A stretch of DNA of 10,188 nucleotides from Chitinophagaceae bacterium (GCA_019454915.1 JACFNM010000011.1:15927-26114), one strand, 5' to 3'. Positions 1 through 7,721 are shown, counted from the first letter of the stretch. The notes: generated by a model not told the origin, from the letters alone. Numbers and translations are program-made.

Positions 1-701
1 TACCTCTTGAAAATATTTCTGACTCAACCGGCTTACTCGCTGTTCAGGGTCCCCAAGCCACCCGAATTTTACAGCCGCTTACCGGACCGGATATTATCAA
101 TCTTAAATATTATCATTTTATCCGCACTAAGTTTGCCGGGGTAGAAGACGTAATCATTAGCGCCACCGGATACACCGGCGCCGGCGGGGTGGAAATTTAT
201 TTTAAAAATACCGTTGATAAGGGTGAAAAGATATGGAATGCTATCTTTGAAGCAGGAACGGCTCAGGGGCTCAAGCCCATCGGGCTGGGCGCACGGGATA
301 CGCTTCGGCTTGAAATGGGCTATTGCCTGTATGGAAATGATATAGATGACTTCACTACGCCGTTGGAAGCGGGATTAGGATGGATCACCAGGTTTAACAA
401 GGATTTCACTGCAAGTGAATATTTGAAAAAACAGAAAGAGGCGGGCGTTGATAAGAAATTAGTAGGATTTGAGATGCTTGATAAAGGAATACCGAGGCAT
501 GGATATCTTATCAAAGATGCAGAAGGAAATATGATTGGCAGAGTGACATCCGGAACGCAGTCGCCCACGCTGGGAAGAGCGATTGGGATGGGTTATGTAG
601 CTACCGAATTTGCAGGTATAGATAGCGAAGTGTATATCGAAGTGAGGGATAAAATGCTTAGAGCAAAAGTATCAAAACTGCCGTTTGTACAACAACCATA
701 A
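1..701 (+). CDS. gcvT: Aminomethyltransferase (glycine cleavage system T-protein), 5'-truncated by window edge
   Basis: T-protein of the glycine cleavage complex. It takes the aminomethyl group from lipoyl-H-protein, releases ammonia and passes the one-carbon unit to tetrahydrofolate (known for the family, cytosolic). The frame is open from the first full codon at position 3 and ends at TAA 699-701, giving 232 residues; the family is usually about 360, so roughly the N-terminal third lies outside the window. Visible family motifs are LLAVQGPQA near the left edge, then [15 protein letters not shown], and [20 protein letters not shown] with its conserved Arg and acidic residues. The C-terminal barrel domain carries RHGYLI and [20 protein letters not shown]. 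No frameshift or internal stop is seen. The Met at 189 is internal, because homology continues upstream of it. The only uncertainty is the missing 5' end. Confidence 0.96.
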   Translation, partial: PLENISDSTGLLAVQGPQATRILQPLTGPDIINLKYYHFIRTKFAGVEDVIISATGYTGAGGVEIYFKNTVDKGEKIWNAIFEAGTAQGLKPIGLGARDTLRLEMGYCLYGNDIDDFTTPLEAGLGWITRFNKDFTASEYLKKQKEAGVDKKLVGFEMLDKGIPRHGYLIKDAEGNMIGRVTSGTQSPTLGRAIGMGYVATEFAGIDSEVYIEVRDKMLRAKVSKLPFVQQP

Positions 702-729
702 TATTCCAAAAACAAAGAATGAATATCCT

Positions 730-1203
730 ATGCATTCTATTCATTTGACCACATTTGTTAAAGCTCCCACGGCACGGGTTTTTGACCTTTGCCGCAACAG
801 CTCTGTCCTGAAAAAAGCGCTGGAGGGGCGAAAGGAAAGTATATCGGCCGGAGCCGCAGGAATTCTTCTGAAAGCGGGAGATACCATTACAATATCTGCC
901 CGGCATTTTGGTAAAACCAGGATGGTCACTACAAGAATAATAGACTTGGACATTCCGGAAAAGTTTGTAGAAGAGCAGATGAAGGGTGATTTGAAAAGTT
1001 TTCGCCATGAACATTATTTTAAGGAAGTAGAAAATGGCACCCTGGTGATTGATTTGGTGGAGATGGAAGAACCCAGGGATTTTGTGGGAGGATTATTGGG
1101 GAGATTTTTCATGAAGAAATATGTAGAGACCATTTTGAATAAGCGCAACGCTTTAGTAAAACTCTACGCTGAAACTGATAAATGGCGTACCGTGATGGAA
1201 TAG
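730..1203 (+). CDS. SRPBCC-fold (START-like) ligand-binding family protein
   Basis: Small soluble protein of 157 residues that I recognise as an SRPBCC-superfamily helix-grip protein. Close relatives in databases are sometimes named cell division inhibitor or polyketide cyclase-like; no ligand or reaction can be assigned. Family-like features are the opening IHLTTFVKAPTARVFDLC (beta strand 1 and the first helix), the central ARHFGKTR, the stretch MKGDLKSFRHEHYFKE, and the long C-terminal helix around FMKKYVETILNKRNALVKLYAE. I chose ATG 730 because the conserved family pattern begins at MHSIHL. A TTG at 685 is in frame but would overlap gcvT and add a 15-residue extension of no obvious family character. 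The gene starts 28 nt after the gcvT stop with no terminator between, so cotranscription is plausible. There is no signal peptide or membrane segment. Confidence 0.82.
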   Translation: MHSIHLTTFVKAPTARVFDLCRNSSVLKKALEGRKESISAGAAGILLKAGDTITISARHFGKTRMVTTRIIDLDIPEKFVEEQMKGDLKSFRHEHYFKEVENGTLVIDLVEMEEPRDFVGGLLGRFFMKKYVETILNKRNALVKLYAETDKWRTVME

Positions 1204-1230
1204 CCCTGTCCGCCCTTTCTGACCCTTTTC

Positions 1231-1238
1231 GATATTTG
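1231..1238 (+). promoter_or_regulatory. Possible -7 element before comB
   Basis: GATATTTG matches the Bacteroidota -7 consensus TAnnTTTG at five of six defined positions. It ends 30 nt before the comB start codon, inside the 65-nt gap after the SRPBCC gene. A clear TTTG -33 element at the expected distance is missing, with only a TTTC-like stretch nearby. It may be chance, and comB could instead be read from upstream. Confidence 0.22.
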
Positions 1239-1268
1239 TAGTATGCGTCATTTTCATGTCAGCCATTT

Positions 1269-2000
1269 ATGAAAGAGAATAAACCGGTATTACACACTGT
1301 ACTCACTCCTTCTTTATTACCGCTGTATAATGCGTCTGACACCATAGTAGTGATTATTGACGTACTGAGAGCTACTTCCACCATAGCAACGGCTTTATAC
1401 AATGGTGCGAAATATATAATACCCGTAGATTCCGTTGCGAAGTGTATAGAGTTGGGGCAGATGCCGGATACGGTAACTGCGGGTGAAAGGGATGGCAGGG
1501 TAGCTGAAGGTTTGCAACATGGCAATTCGCCGCTGGAATATACCCGTGATTTTATAGAGAATAAAATATTGGCGCTCACCACCACCAATGGTACGCATCT
1601 TCTCTCCCTGGCCTTAAATCAGGATGCGGGCACCATTATTACCGGTTCGTTTCCCAATCTGTCTGCTGTGGTAAATTATCTCACCGAACAAAATCGGGAT
1701 GTGCTGCTGGCCTGTGCTGCCTGGAAGGGAAGGATAAATTTAGAAGACACCCTTTTTGCCGGAGCGATAGTGAATGCGTTGCAAAACCGGTTTGAAATCA
1801 ATTGTGATGCTTCGAGGATGGCACAAATGCTATATGGGGAAGCAGGAGGGAATCTATTTGAATTTTTAAGAACCAGGGAGGCCTCACATTATCGCAGATT
1901 GAGCGGTTATGGATTGGAAGAAGATATCCGGTACTGCCTCAGTGTAGATGTGGCAAGTATTCTGCCGGTTTACCGGGAAGGCAAGCTCATTGCCGAATGA
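1269..2000 (+). CDS. comB: Probable 2-phosphosulfolactate phosphatase (ComB family)
   Basis: Member of the ComB family of 243 residues, the usual full length. The characterised archaeal enzyme hydrolyses 2-phosphosulfolactate to 3-sulfolactate and phosphate, a Mg-dependent step of coenzyme M synthesis. In bacteria the likely product is sulfolactate, but the pathway context is often unclear. Family blocks in order are IIDVLRATSTI (D31, R34), AGERDGR (residues 71-77), HGNSP (84-88), TTTNGTH (104-110), EDTLFAGAIV (159-168) and GLEEDIRYCLSVDVASILPVY near the C-terminus. The protein looks cytosolic and intact. ATG 1269 has no Shine-Dalgarno, which is normal for this phylum. No phosphosulfolactate synthase (ComA), sulfolactate dehydrogenase (ComC) or sulfolactate transporter lies beside it, so the family is firm but the physiological role is inferred. 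Confidence 0.9.
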   Translation: MKENKPVLHTVLTPSLLPLYNASDTIVVIIDVLRATSTIATALYNGAKYIIPVDSVAKCIELGQMPDTVTAGERDGRVAEGLQHGNSPLEYTRDFIENKILALTTTNGTHLLSLALNQDAGTIITGSFPNLSAVVNYLTEQNRDVLLACAAWKGRINLEDTLFAGAIVNALQNRFEINCDASRMAQMLYGEAGGNLFEFLRTREASHYRRLSGYGLEEDIRYCLSVDVASILPVYREGKLIAE

Positions 2001-2041
2001 AGCCGAACGGATTATCCCAAACATAGTATTGGAACTTCGGG

Positions 2042-2060
2042 GACCGACGGCTTGTTGGTC
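2042..2060 (+). terminator. Weak hairpin after comB, possible terminator
   Basis: GACCGAC (2042-2048) and GTTGGTC (2054-2060) form a 7-bp stem with one G-T wobble around the loop GGCTT. The hairpin lies 41 nt after the comB stop. The following TGTTTCG is only mildly T-rich; a run of eight Ts (2087-2094) is too distant to serve as its tail. It could end the comB transcript or be incidental. Confidence 0.35.
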
Positions 2061-2096
2061 TGTTTCGCTAACCTTTTCTGCTTGCCTTTTTTTTCA

Positions 2097-2104
2097 TAAT
2101 TTCG
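2097..2104 (+). promoter_or_regulatory. Possible -7 element before the SNF2 helicase gene
   Basis: TAATTTCG matches TAnnTTTG at five of six defined positions and lies in the 158-nt gap before the helicase gene. A TTTC (2075-2078), one mismatch from the -33 TTTG, sits 18 nt upstream. The leader would be about 50 nt. The match is modest and rests on pattern alone. Confidence 0.3.
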
Positions 2105-2158
2105 CCAATTAGCCTTTTTTAAACACAGGGGCTGGAATAGTAGAATTATCAGAACGAA

Positions 2159-5100
2159 ATGGCCTTACCTCATTTAATTAAGTTTATCTATAATAATGCT
2201 ACTGATGAAGTAATTCGCAGAGGAAAGAAGATACATGCTATAAGTTATGTGGAGTTGGTGGAGCATGATGAATTGCTTGGCTCTGTTACTTTTAGGGTGA
2301 AAGATGATAGCTATGCGACCTTTTATAAGGTGATTATTCAGAAATACAAAGACCCCCGCGCCTTGTCCGTAAGATGCTCCTGCCCCTATAACCTGGGAGA
2401 CGTCTGTCGCCATGAAACAGCAGCGCTGCTTCAGTTACAGGACTTACTGGACAAAAATCTATTAGGTGAAAAAGAGGTTGAGTACAATCAACGTCATACG
2501 GCGATCAAGATGAAGGATATTGAATTGAAGAATATCCGGCTTTTATGCTCACCGGACAGTTACCTCGAAGCGGAACAAATTGTACAGACTCAAAAAGTCA
2601 ATATCCTGTCTGCCGCTAACGAACGCGTAGAAGCGACTTTAACCTATAAGGGAACTGACTTCCCATTGGTTATTCAAAGAAATGAAGGCAGGTTTTTTGA
2701 TACCTCCTGCTGTTGTGACGAAAAGAAGTTCCCGTTGTGTGTACACAAGGTTAGTCTTTTTCTCCAACTGTTGAATGCTTACGGTTCTCATTACTTCGAT
2801 TCTATCCGTAACTGGGATAAACAGAAGAATACGCTGCTGCGGATTTATGGATATTCACTCGATGATGATCTGACCGGTAAGTTTGAGTTTATCTATAAAG
2901 AAGGGAAGCCGTTTCTGAGGGTATTGGATCCCTCTATTAAAAGAGTTACTACTATTGTAGAGAACAAAGCGGCCCGTCCGGAGGTAAGCCGCGAGAAGGA
3001 AGCGGAATTGCCCGAAGCGCCCGCTTCGTCATTAACTGAAGAAAGCAAGACCAGTAGTATAGGCATCGTGTTCAGGGAATCAAACGGCGTCTATCCTCAT
3101 TTCGAAGTAGATATGGTAAGCGGAGAATTAGTCGAATCCGGAGCTGGTTTTTCGGGAAAAGTGGAGAAGATTGACCTGACAAAATATGTGGATACCGCTA
3201 ACTATAATGATGAAGATAAGCAACTGCTGCAGCAGATTCGAAAATTAACGGAACCGGAAGTCAATAAATATATAAACCGCAACTCCCCTTTTTCCGGAAT
3301 CTGGGAAAATATTATTTATCAGGAGGACGAGGGACTCTCCGCTGAAACCAAGTCACTCATTTCAGAATATTGGTTTCCCAAGTTACTCAAGGTATTTAGC
3401 GAGCAAAAAGATAATCCGCTCGTATATTTTCTGCAAAAAGGGAAGTCTTTTGTCACCTCTAATTTGGTGCCTGTACATCTTGCCGATGAGCCGGCCGTAC
3501 CGGTTTTTCACGTAAACCGGGTGGGGGATAAGATTGAAGTCAACTGCTTTGTACAGGTGAATGGCGCCGAAGTGCCTTTATCAGAAAATGAATGGTCGGG
3601 CGCATTACTATTTAAATATGCAGATACTTTTTATCATTGGAGCAAAATAGAGGATATTCAGGAGATTGACAGGTTTTTGGGTGAAAAGAATACCAATAAG
3701 ATTTCGAAAGAAGAGTGGCCGGATTATTTGAGAAAGAATATTATCCCACTGTCTGTTGATTATAAAGTACGTTTTTCCGACGAGCTGGTGCAGGAAATAA
3801 AAGAAGGCAAGCCCGAAATCCGGGTGAAGCTTCAGGAGAAGGGAGATTTTCTTCTTTTCATACCGGTATTTTCTTATAAAGGATTTGAGACCAGGTTTGA
3901 CGCGAAGGATATCATAACTATCCCCGTAAACGATAAGGTGCTGGAAATCCACCGCAACAGGCAGGAGGAGCTTAATTTCATTAAGAAGTTAGAAAGCCTC
4001 CATTCAAACTTCATTCATCCCGAAGGTGCGGCTACACTCGCGTTAAAAGGATCAGATGTGTTGAAAAACAACTGGTTCTTTTTATTTGTAGATAGTATGA
4101 AGGAGATGAATGTTCCCCTGATGGGATACGATGTGCTGAAAAATTTCCGCTTTAATACTGCGCGGCCAAAGACGGAAATTTATATTAAGGATGGGATAGA
4201 TTGGTTTGACGCCAGGGTGAAAGTAGTGTTTGGCGACCAGCAGGTAACTATAGAAGAAATAAAAAGGGCGCTCACCAATAAGCAGCAGTTCGTTCAGTTA
4301 AATGATGGCACCCTCGGTATTTTACCGGAGAGCTGGTTGAAAAAGTATTCCCTGCTTTTCCGGATCGGCGAAGGAAAAGAGGATGCGTTGCGTTTATCCA
4401 GGTATCACTTCAGCGTAATTGATGAATTGTACGAAGAACGGGATGAAGCGGAAGTATTAATAGAATTAGAAGAAAAATACAGCCGGTTGAGAGGCTTCAA
4501 CCGGATAAAAGAGATCGATCCTCCGGCAGGGCTGGCTGATGTTTTAAGACCTTATCAGGTAGCCGGTTATCACTGGTTAAATTATTTGAATGAGGTTGGC
4601 TGGGGCGGAATTCTGGCGGATGATATGGGATTGGGGAAAACAGTACAGGCGCTTTCCTTCCTGCAGTTTTGGCGAAATGAAAATGCATCGCTGAAGGCTA
4701 TCGTGATTTGCCCCACCACGCTAATGTTTAACTGGGAGAATGAGATCAGGAAATTTACTCCTGATTTAAGTTATCATATTCATCATGGTTCAGATCGCAA
4801 CAGGGAGAGGGATGGGTTTAACCAATATAATATTATCATCACCACCTACGGTACATTGAGAAGTGATATCAAGTTGCTGAGCGGACTTCGGTTTGATTAT
4901 GTTATACTGGATGAATCGCAGGCTATAAAGAACCCTCAGAGTAAAGTCACTAAAGCCGCGGGGTTGCTGGTGGCGAAAAACAGGCTTTGTTTAAGCGGTA
5001 CACCACTTCAAAATAATACGTTTGACATTTACGCCCAGATGAATTTTTTGAACCCGGGTATGTTGGGCAGTATCGAATATTTCCGGAATGAATTTGCAAC

Positions 5101-5932
5101 ACCGATAGATAAGTTCGGCGACCAGGACAGGAAGGAACATTTACGGAAACTGTTGTATCCTTTTATACTCCGGCGTACCAAAGAGCAGGTGGCTAAAGAT
5201 CTGCCCGAAAAAACGGAAACCATTTTGTTCTGTGAAATGCAATCGGAACAACGGGATATATATGAAGCATTCCGGATGGACTACCGGAATAAAATATTGG
5301 GGGTAATTGAAGAACAGGGGATTCAGCGTTCACAGTTGACTATTTTACAGGGTTTAATGAAACTCCGGCAGATATGCGACTCACCTGCTATTATGAATGA
5401 GCCGCAAAAATATCCCAATCATTCCATCAAATTAGAGGAGATAGCAAGAGAGATTACAGAAAATATCAGCAATCATAAGGCGCTGATTTTTTCTCAGTTT
5501 CTGGGTATGCTTGCGTTGATTAAGGAAAAGCTTCAGGCGCTGGATGTCGCGTTTGAGTATTTCGACGGAAGCACGCCTGCTCATGAAAGAGAAAGAGCTA
5601 TCAAGCGATTCCAGGACGATAACGAGTGCAGGGCTTTTGTGATTTCTCTCAAGGCCGGAGGCGTGGGACTAAACCTTACAGCAGCAGACTATGTATATAT
5701 TGTAGACCCGTGGTGGAACCCCGCGGTTGAGCAACAGGCCATAGACCGGACTCACCGGATTGGACAAACAAAGAACATATTCGCGTATAGAATGATCTGT
5801 AAGGATACGATAGAAGACAAGATATTGCAATTGCAGGAAAAGAAGATTTCTCTGGCCCGGGATCTGATAGCAGACGATTCTTCTTTTGTCAAGAGCCTTA
5901 CGCGGGAAGATGTGGAATATCTTTTTAGCTAA
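2159..5932 (+). CDS. SNF2-family DEAD/DEAH-type ATPase (helicase superfamily 2) with N-terminal SWIM zinc-finger motif
   Basis: A 1257-residue SWI2/SNF2-class ATPase. Enzymes of this class use ATP to translocate on double-stranded DNA and displace bound proteins; the cellular role of the bacterial SWIM-containing branch is not settled. A SWIM motif (CxCxnCxH) uses C73, C75, C83 and H85. A second CxCx7CxH uses C184 or C185/C186, C194 and H196. A polar, Pro/Glu-rich linker spans about 266-300, followed by about 490 residues I cannot assign to a domain. The C-terminal motor is complete: LRPYQVAGYHWL (796-807), Walker A DDMGLGKT (821-828), motif II DESQ (918-921) in place of DEAH, SGTPLQNN from 946, LIFSQF, DPWWNPAVEQQAIDRTHRIGQ with arginines R1197 and R1200, and a short tail ending LFS. 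No signal peptide or membrane segment is seen, so it is cytosolic. ATG 2159 is the first Met and lacks a Shine-Dalgarno. The gene stands alone. Confidence 0.95.
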   Translation: MALPHLIKFIYNNATDEVIRRGKKIHAISYVELVEHDELLGSVTFRVKDDSYATFYKVIIQKYKDPRALSVRCSCPYNLGDVCRHETAALLQLQDLLDKNLLGEKEVEYNQRHTAIKMKDIELKNIRLLCSPDSYLEAEQIVQTQKVNILSAANERVEATLTYKGTDFPLVIQRNEGRFFDTSCCCDEKKFPLCVHKVSLFLQLLNAYGSHYFDSIRNWDKQKNTLLRIYGYSLDDDLTGKFEFIYKEGKPFLRVLDPSIKRVTTIVENKAARPEVSREKEAELPEAPASSLTEESKTSSIGIVFRESNGVYPHFEVDMVSGELVESGAGFSGKVEKIDLTKYVDTANYNDEDKQLLQQIRKLTEPEVNKYINRNSPFSGIWENIIYQEDEGLSAETKSLISEYWFPKLLKVFSEQKDNPLVYFLQKGKSFVTSNLVPVHLADEPAVPVFHVNRVGDKIEVNCFVQVNGAEVPLSENEWSGALLFKYADTFYHWSKIEDIQEIDRFLGEKNTNKISKEEWPDYLRKNIIPLSVDYKVRFSDELVQEIKEGKPEIRVKLQEKGDFLLFIPVFSYKGFETRFDAKDIITIPVNDKVLEIHRNRQEELNFIKKLESLHSNFIHPEGAATLALKGSDVLKNNWFFLFVDSMKEMNVPLMGYDVLKNFRFNTARPKTEIYIKDGIDWFDARVKVVFGDQQVTIEEIKRALTNKQQFVQLNDGTLGILPESWLKKYSLLFRIGEGKEDALRLSRYHFSVIDELYEERDEAEVLIELEEKYSRLRGFNRIKEIDPPAGLADVLRPYQVAGYHWLNYLNEVGWGGILADDMGLGKTVQALSFLQFWRNENASLKAIVICPTTLMFNWENEIRKFTPDLSYHIHHGSDRNRERDGFNQYNIIITTYGTLRSDIKLLSGLRFDYVILDESQAIKNPQSKVTKAAGLLVAKNRLCLSGTPLQNNTFDIYAQMNFLNPGMLGSIEYFRNEFATPIDKFGDQDRKEHLRKLLYPFILRRTKEQVAKDLPEKTETILFCEMQSEQRDIYEAFRMDYRNKILGVIEEQGIQRSQLTILQGLMKLRQICDSPAIMNEPQKYPNHSIKLEEIAREITENISNHKALIFSQFLGMLALIKEKLQALDVAFEYFDGSTPAHERERAIKRFQDDNECRAFVISLKAGGVGLNLTAADYVYIVDPWWNPAVEQQAIDRTHRIGQTKNIFAYRMICKDTIEDKILQLQEKKISLARDLIADDSSFVKSLTREDVEYLFS

Positions 5933-5949
5933 AGTTTCTGCTGAAACTT
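5932..5949 (+). terminator. Small hairpin directly after the SNF2 gene, possible terminator
   Basis: AAGTTTC (5932-5938) and GAAACTT (5943-5949) make a perfect 7-bp, AT-rich stem with loop TGCT. The stem begins on the last base of the helicase stop codon. The following CTTTGCCTCTC is pyrimidine-rich but has no clean T-run. The position fits a terminator; the strength looks low. Confidence 0.4.
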
Positions 5950-6236
5950 CTTTGCCTCTCTATGTCTGCATTTTGGAGCGGATTGTCCTATTTGCCGCAG
6001 TGAATAACACTAAAGAAACTCCAGGTTGTTTCTATGTTGCCTCTTCTTGTGGTAGTATTTGATGGGATAAAAATCCGGACTTTGCATCAATTTGTGTAAT
6101 AGTCTGAAAAACAATCTATTAAGAGTTATTAATCTTTGGGAAACTAATGAACGCATATTGGATAATTTAAGAGGATTGGATAAATCAATGTTTTACTAAC
6201 GGAATATTATTCCTTTTATTTTGACGGGGGAACGAT

Positions 6237-6252
6237 GTTAATTAAAGTTAAT
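6237..6252 (+). promoter_or_regulatory. GTTAAT direct repeat with 10-bp period, candidate response-regulator operator
   Basis: GTTAAT occurs at 6237-6242 and again at 6247-6252, exactly one helical turn apart. The aligned decamers TGTTAATTAA and AGTTAATGTA agree at 7 of 10 positions. OmpR/PhoB-family regulators typically bind as head-to-tail dimers to direct repeats with 10-11-bp spacing, and the operon just downstream encodes such a regulator. If transcription starts near 6294, the repeat would lie at about -57 to -42, where class I/II activators usually bind. Autoregulation is an inference from spacing and location only. Confidence 0.35.
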
Positions 6253-6280
6253 GTATTCGCTATATCGGGCAGGTAAAGGT

Positions 6281-6288
6281 TATTTTTG
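6281..6288 (+). promoter_or_regulatory. Probable -7 element of the two-component operon
   Basis: TATTTTTG matches TAnnTTTG at all six defined positions. A TTCG (6256-6259), one mismatch from the -33 TTTG, lies 21 nt upstream. The expected start site a few nucleotides downstream falls at about 6292-6295, only 2-5 nt before the kinase ATG at 6297. This would make the mRNA leaderless or nearly so. T-rich sequence makes chance matches common, hence moderate confidence. Confidence 0.4.
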
Positions 6289-6296
6289 ATAGATAA

Positions 6297-7721
6297 ATGA
6301 AGCGAAAGTACAGCATATCAATTGTGTTAATGGTTGCGGCCATCGTTCTGATAGCTGCTTTTCAGGTGTACTGGATTCTGTTGAAGATTGATGAAGAAAA
6401 GAGAATCCTGCGCTTCAGGACGAATATGATATTCCGTGAATCTGTTTTTGATCTTCAGTCTGCTAAATTAAAGCTGGACAGTACAACCCGTTTACGATAC
6501 GGATTACCGCCGGATATCGCCAGGTTTACGGAAATGGTCAGGAAACGGATGAGTGATTCAGTAAATAGCGTTTCAGGGGTACCGCCGACAAGAAATTCTA
6601 TAATAACGGTGGAGCGTCCGGTGGAAGGCCAGATGAGTGATTCCCTGTTGAGAAAAAGTTTCAGGGCAGGGGGGCGTTTTTTTGAATTCCTGATAGGTAT
6701 AGATTCCCTCCAGGATTCCCTAAGAGTATATGATATCCGGGAAGCGTATACCAGGAACCTTAAAAAGGAGGACATCGAGGTACCGTTCTCTATTTTGAGA
6801 AAGGAAGAGACAGATACGGGTCAGGCGAACCCGACACGGATGGAATGGAATAAAGCAACCATTGGTTTTACCCACCCCATAAGTTACCAGGTTCAGTTGG
6901 GCAATACCTCCAAATACATTTTTGATAAGGTCTTGCCGCAAATTATTTTTTCGATCTTTCTAATCGGACTCACCATTACCGCGTTTTCAGTACTGTACAG
7001 GAATCTGCGCGGACAACGTCGCCTTACCGAAATTAAAAATGACTTTATCAGTAACGTTACCCATGAATTGAAAACGCCTATCTCAACGGTCAGTGTGGCT
7101 ATTGAGGCTATTAAGAACTTTAATGTGATACAGCAGCCGGAGCGGACAAAAGAATACCTCGATATTGCCGGCGCCGAATTGAACAGATTGTCGCTGCTGG
7201 TAGACCGGGTGCTGAAATTGACCATGTTTGAAAAGCAGCAAACAGAGCTGAAGTACGATCAGGTGGATATCAAACAACTCGCAAACGAAGTGATTATTTC
7301 CATGGGGCTTCAGTTTGATAAAGCTCACGCAAAAACCACGCTCAACTGTTTCGGTGACCACTTTGTTATTATGGCTGACCAGATGCATATTACCAGCGTT
7401 CTGTATAATCTGCTGGACAATGCATTGAAATACAGTGGCGATAATGCCCGGATTGATGTCAACATAGATGCCAACGATAAGGATTGGATGACGATTACCG
7501 TAAAAGACAACGGGATCGGTATTCCGCCGGAGTTTAAAGCAAAGATCTTCGATAAGTTTTTCAGGGTTCCCAACGATAATAAACACAACATAAAAGGATA
7601 CGGTTTAGGGTTAAGTTACGTAGCTCATATAATCAACCAGCACCACGGCGATATACTCGTAAACAGTGAACCCGGGAAGGGTACGGAATTCGTTATTAAA
7701 TTGCCGATAGACCATGAATAA
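6297..7721 (+). CDS. Membrane sensor histidine kinase (HisKA/HATPase_c), no HAMP domain
   Basis: Inner-membrane sensor kinase of 474 residues that autophosphorylates on His and passes the phosphate to the regulator encoded next. TM1 is about residues 8-28 and TM2 about 212-234, enclosing a periplasmic domain of roughly 180 residues that I cannot assign to a known sensor fold. Only about ten residues separate TM2 from the dimerisation helix, so there is no room for a HAMP domain. The H-box is ISNVTHELKTP with H256 as phosphoacceptor. The ATP-binding domain shows the N-box NLLDNALKYS (371-380), G1 DNGIGIP (404-410), F-box FDKFFRV (418-424), G2 GYGLGLS (434-440) and GKGTEF (460-465). All catalytic motifs are present. 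The 3' end overlaps the regulator start by 8 nt, indicating one operon. The architecture resembles Bacteroidota RprX-type kinases, but the match is not strong enough for a gene name. Confidence 0.95.
   Translation: MKRKYSISIVLMVAAIVLIAAFQVYWILLKIDEEKRILRFRTNMIFRESVFDLQSAKLKLDSTTRLRYGLPPDIARFTEMVRKRMSDSVNSVSGVPPTRNSIITVERPVEGQMSDSLLRKSFRAGGRFFEFLIGIDSLQDSLRVYDIREAYTRNLKKEDIEVPFSILRKEETDTGQANPTRMEWNKATIGFTHPISYQVQLGNTSKYIFDKVLPQIIFSIFLIGLTITAFSVLYRNLRGQRRLTEIKNDFISNVTHELKTPISTVSVAIEAIKNFNVIQQPERTKEYLDIAGAELNRLSLLVDRVLKLTMFEKQQTELKYDQVDIKQLANEVIISMGLQFDKAHAKTTLNCFGDHFVIMADQMHITSVLYNLLDNALKYSGDNARIDVNIDANDKDWMTITVKDNGIGIPPEFKAKIFDKFFRVPNDNKHNIKGYGLGLSYVAHIINQHHGDILVNSEPGKGTEFVIKLPIDHE

Larger units (their letters stand above)
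5933..6296. other. 364-bp intergenic region upstream of the two-component operon
   Basis: AT-rich spacer with no credible open reading frame and no tRNA or riboswitch fold that I can recognise. Its 5' edge carries the hairpin after the helicase gene. Its last 60 nt hold the GTTAAT direct repeat and the TATTTTTG box listed separately. A further near-match to the -7 consensus, TTATTTTG (6216-6223, five of six), would give a leader of roughly 70 nt and is an alternative promoter for the kinase gene. I see no repeats or mobile-element remnants in the middle part. Confidence 0.6.

Noticed and set aside
685..729. In-frame TTG start extending the SRPBCC protein by 15 residues
   Set aside because: The extension overlaps the end of gcvT, is low in family character, and the conserved family pattern begins at the ATG at 730.
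658..1014. Minus-strand open frame of 118 codons over the gcvT end and SRPBCC gene
   Set aside because: Antisense to two recognised coding regions, with no domain, promoter or conserved feature of its own.
4910..4921. DESQ in motif II instead of DEAH as a sign of an inactive ATPase
   Set aside because: The catalytic Asp and Glu are kept, all other helicase motifs are intact, and DE-x-x variants of this kind are common in bacterial SNF2 proteins.
7083..7586. Minus-strand open frame of 167 codons inside the histidine kinase gene
   Set aside because: It lies wholly opposite the H-box and ATP-binding domain, whose motifs are all intact on the plus strand; no recognisable motif in the antisense product.
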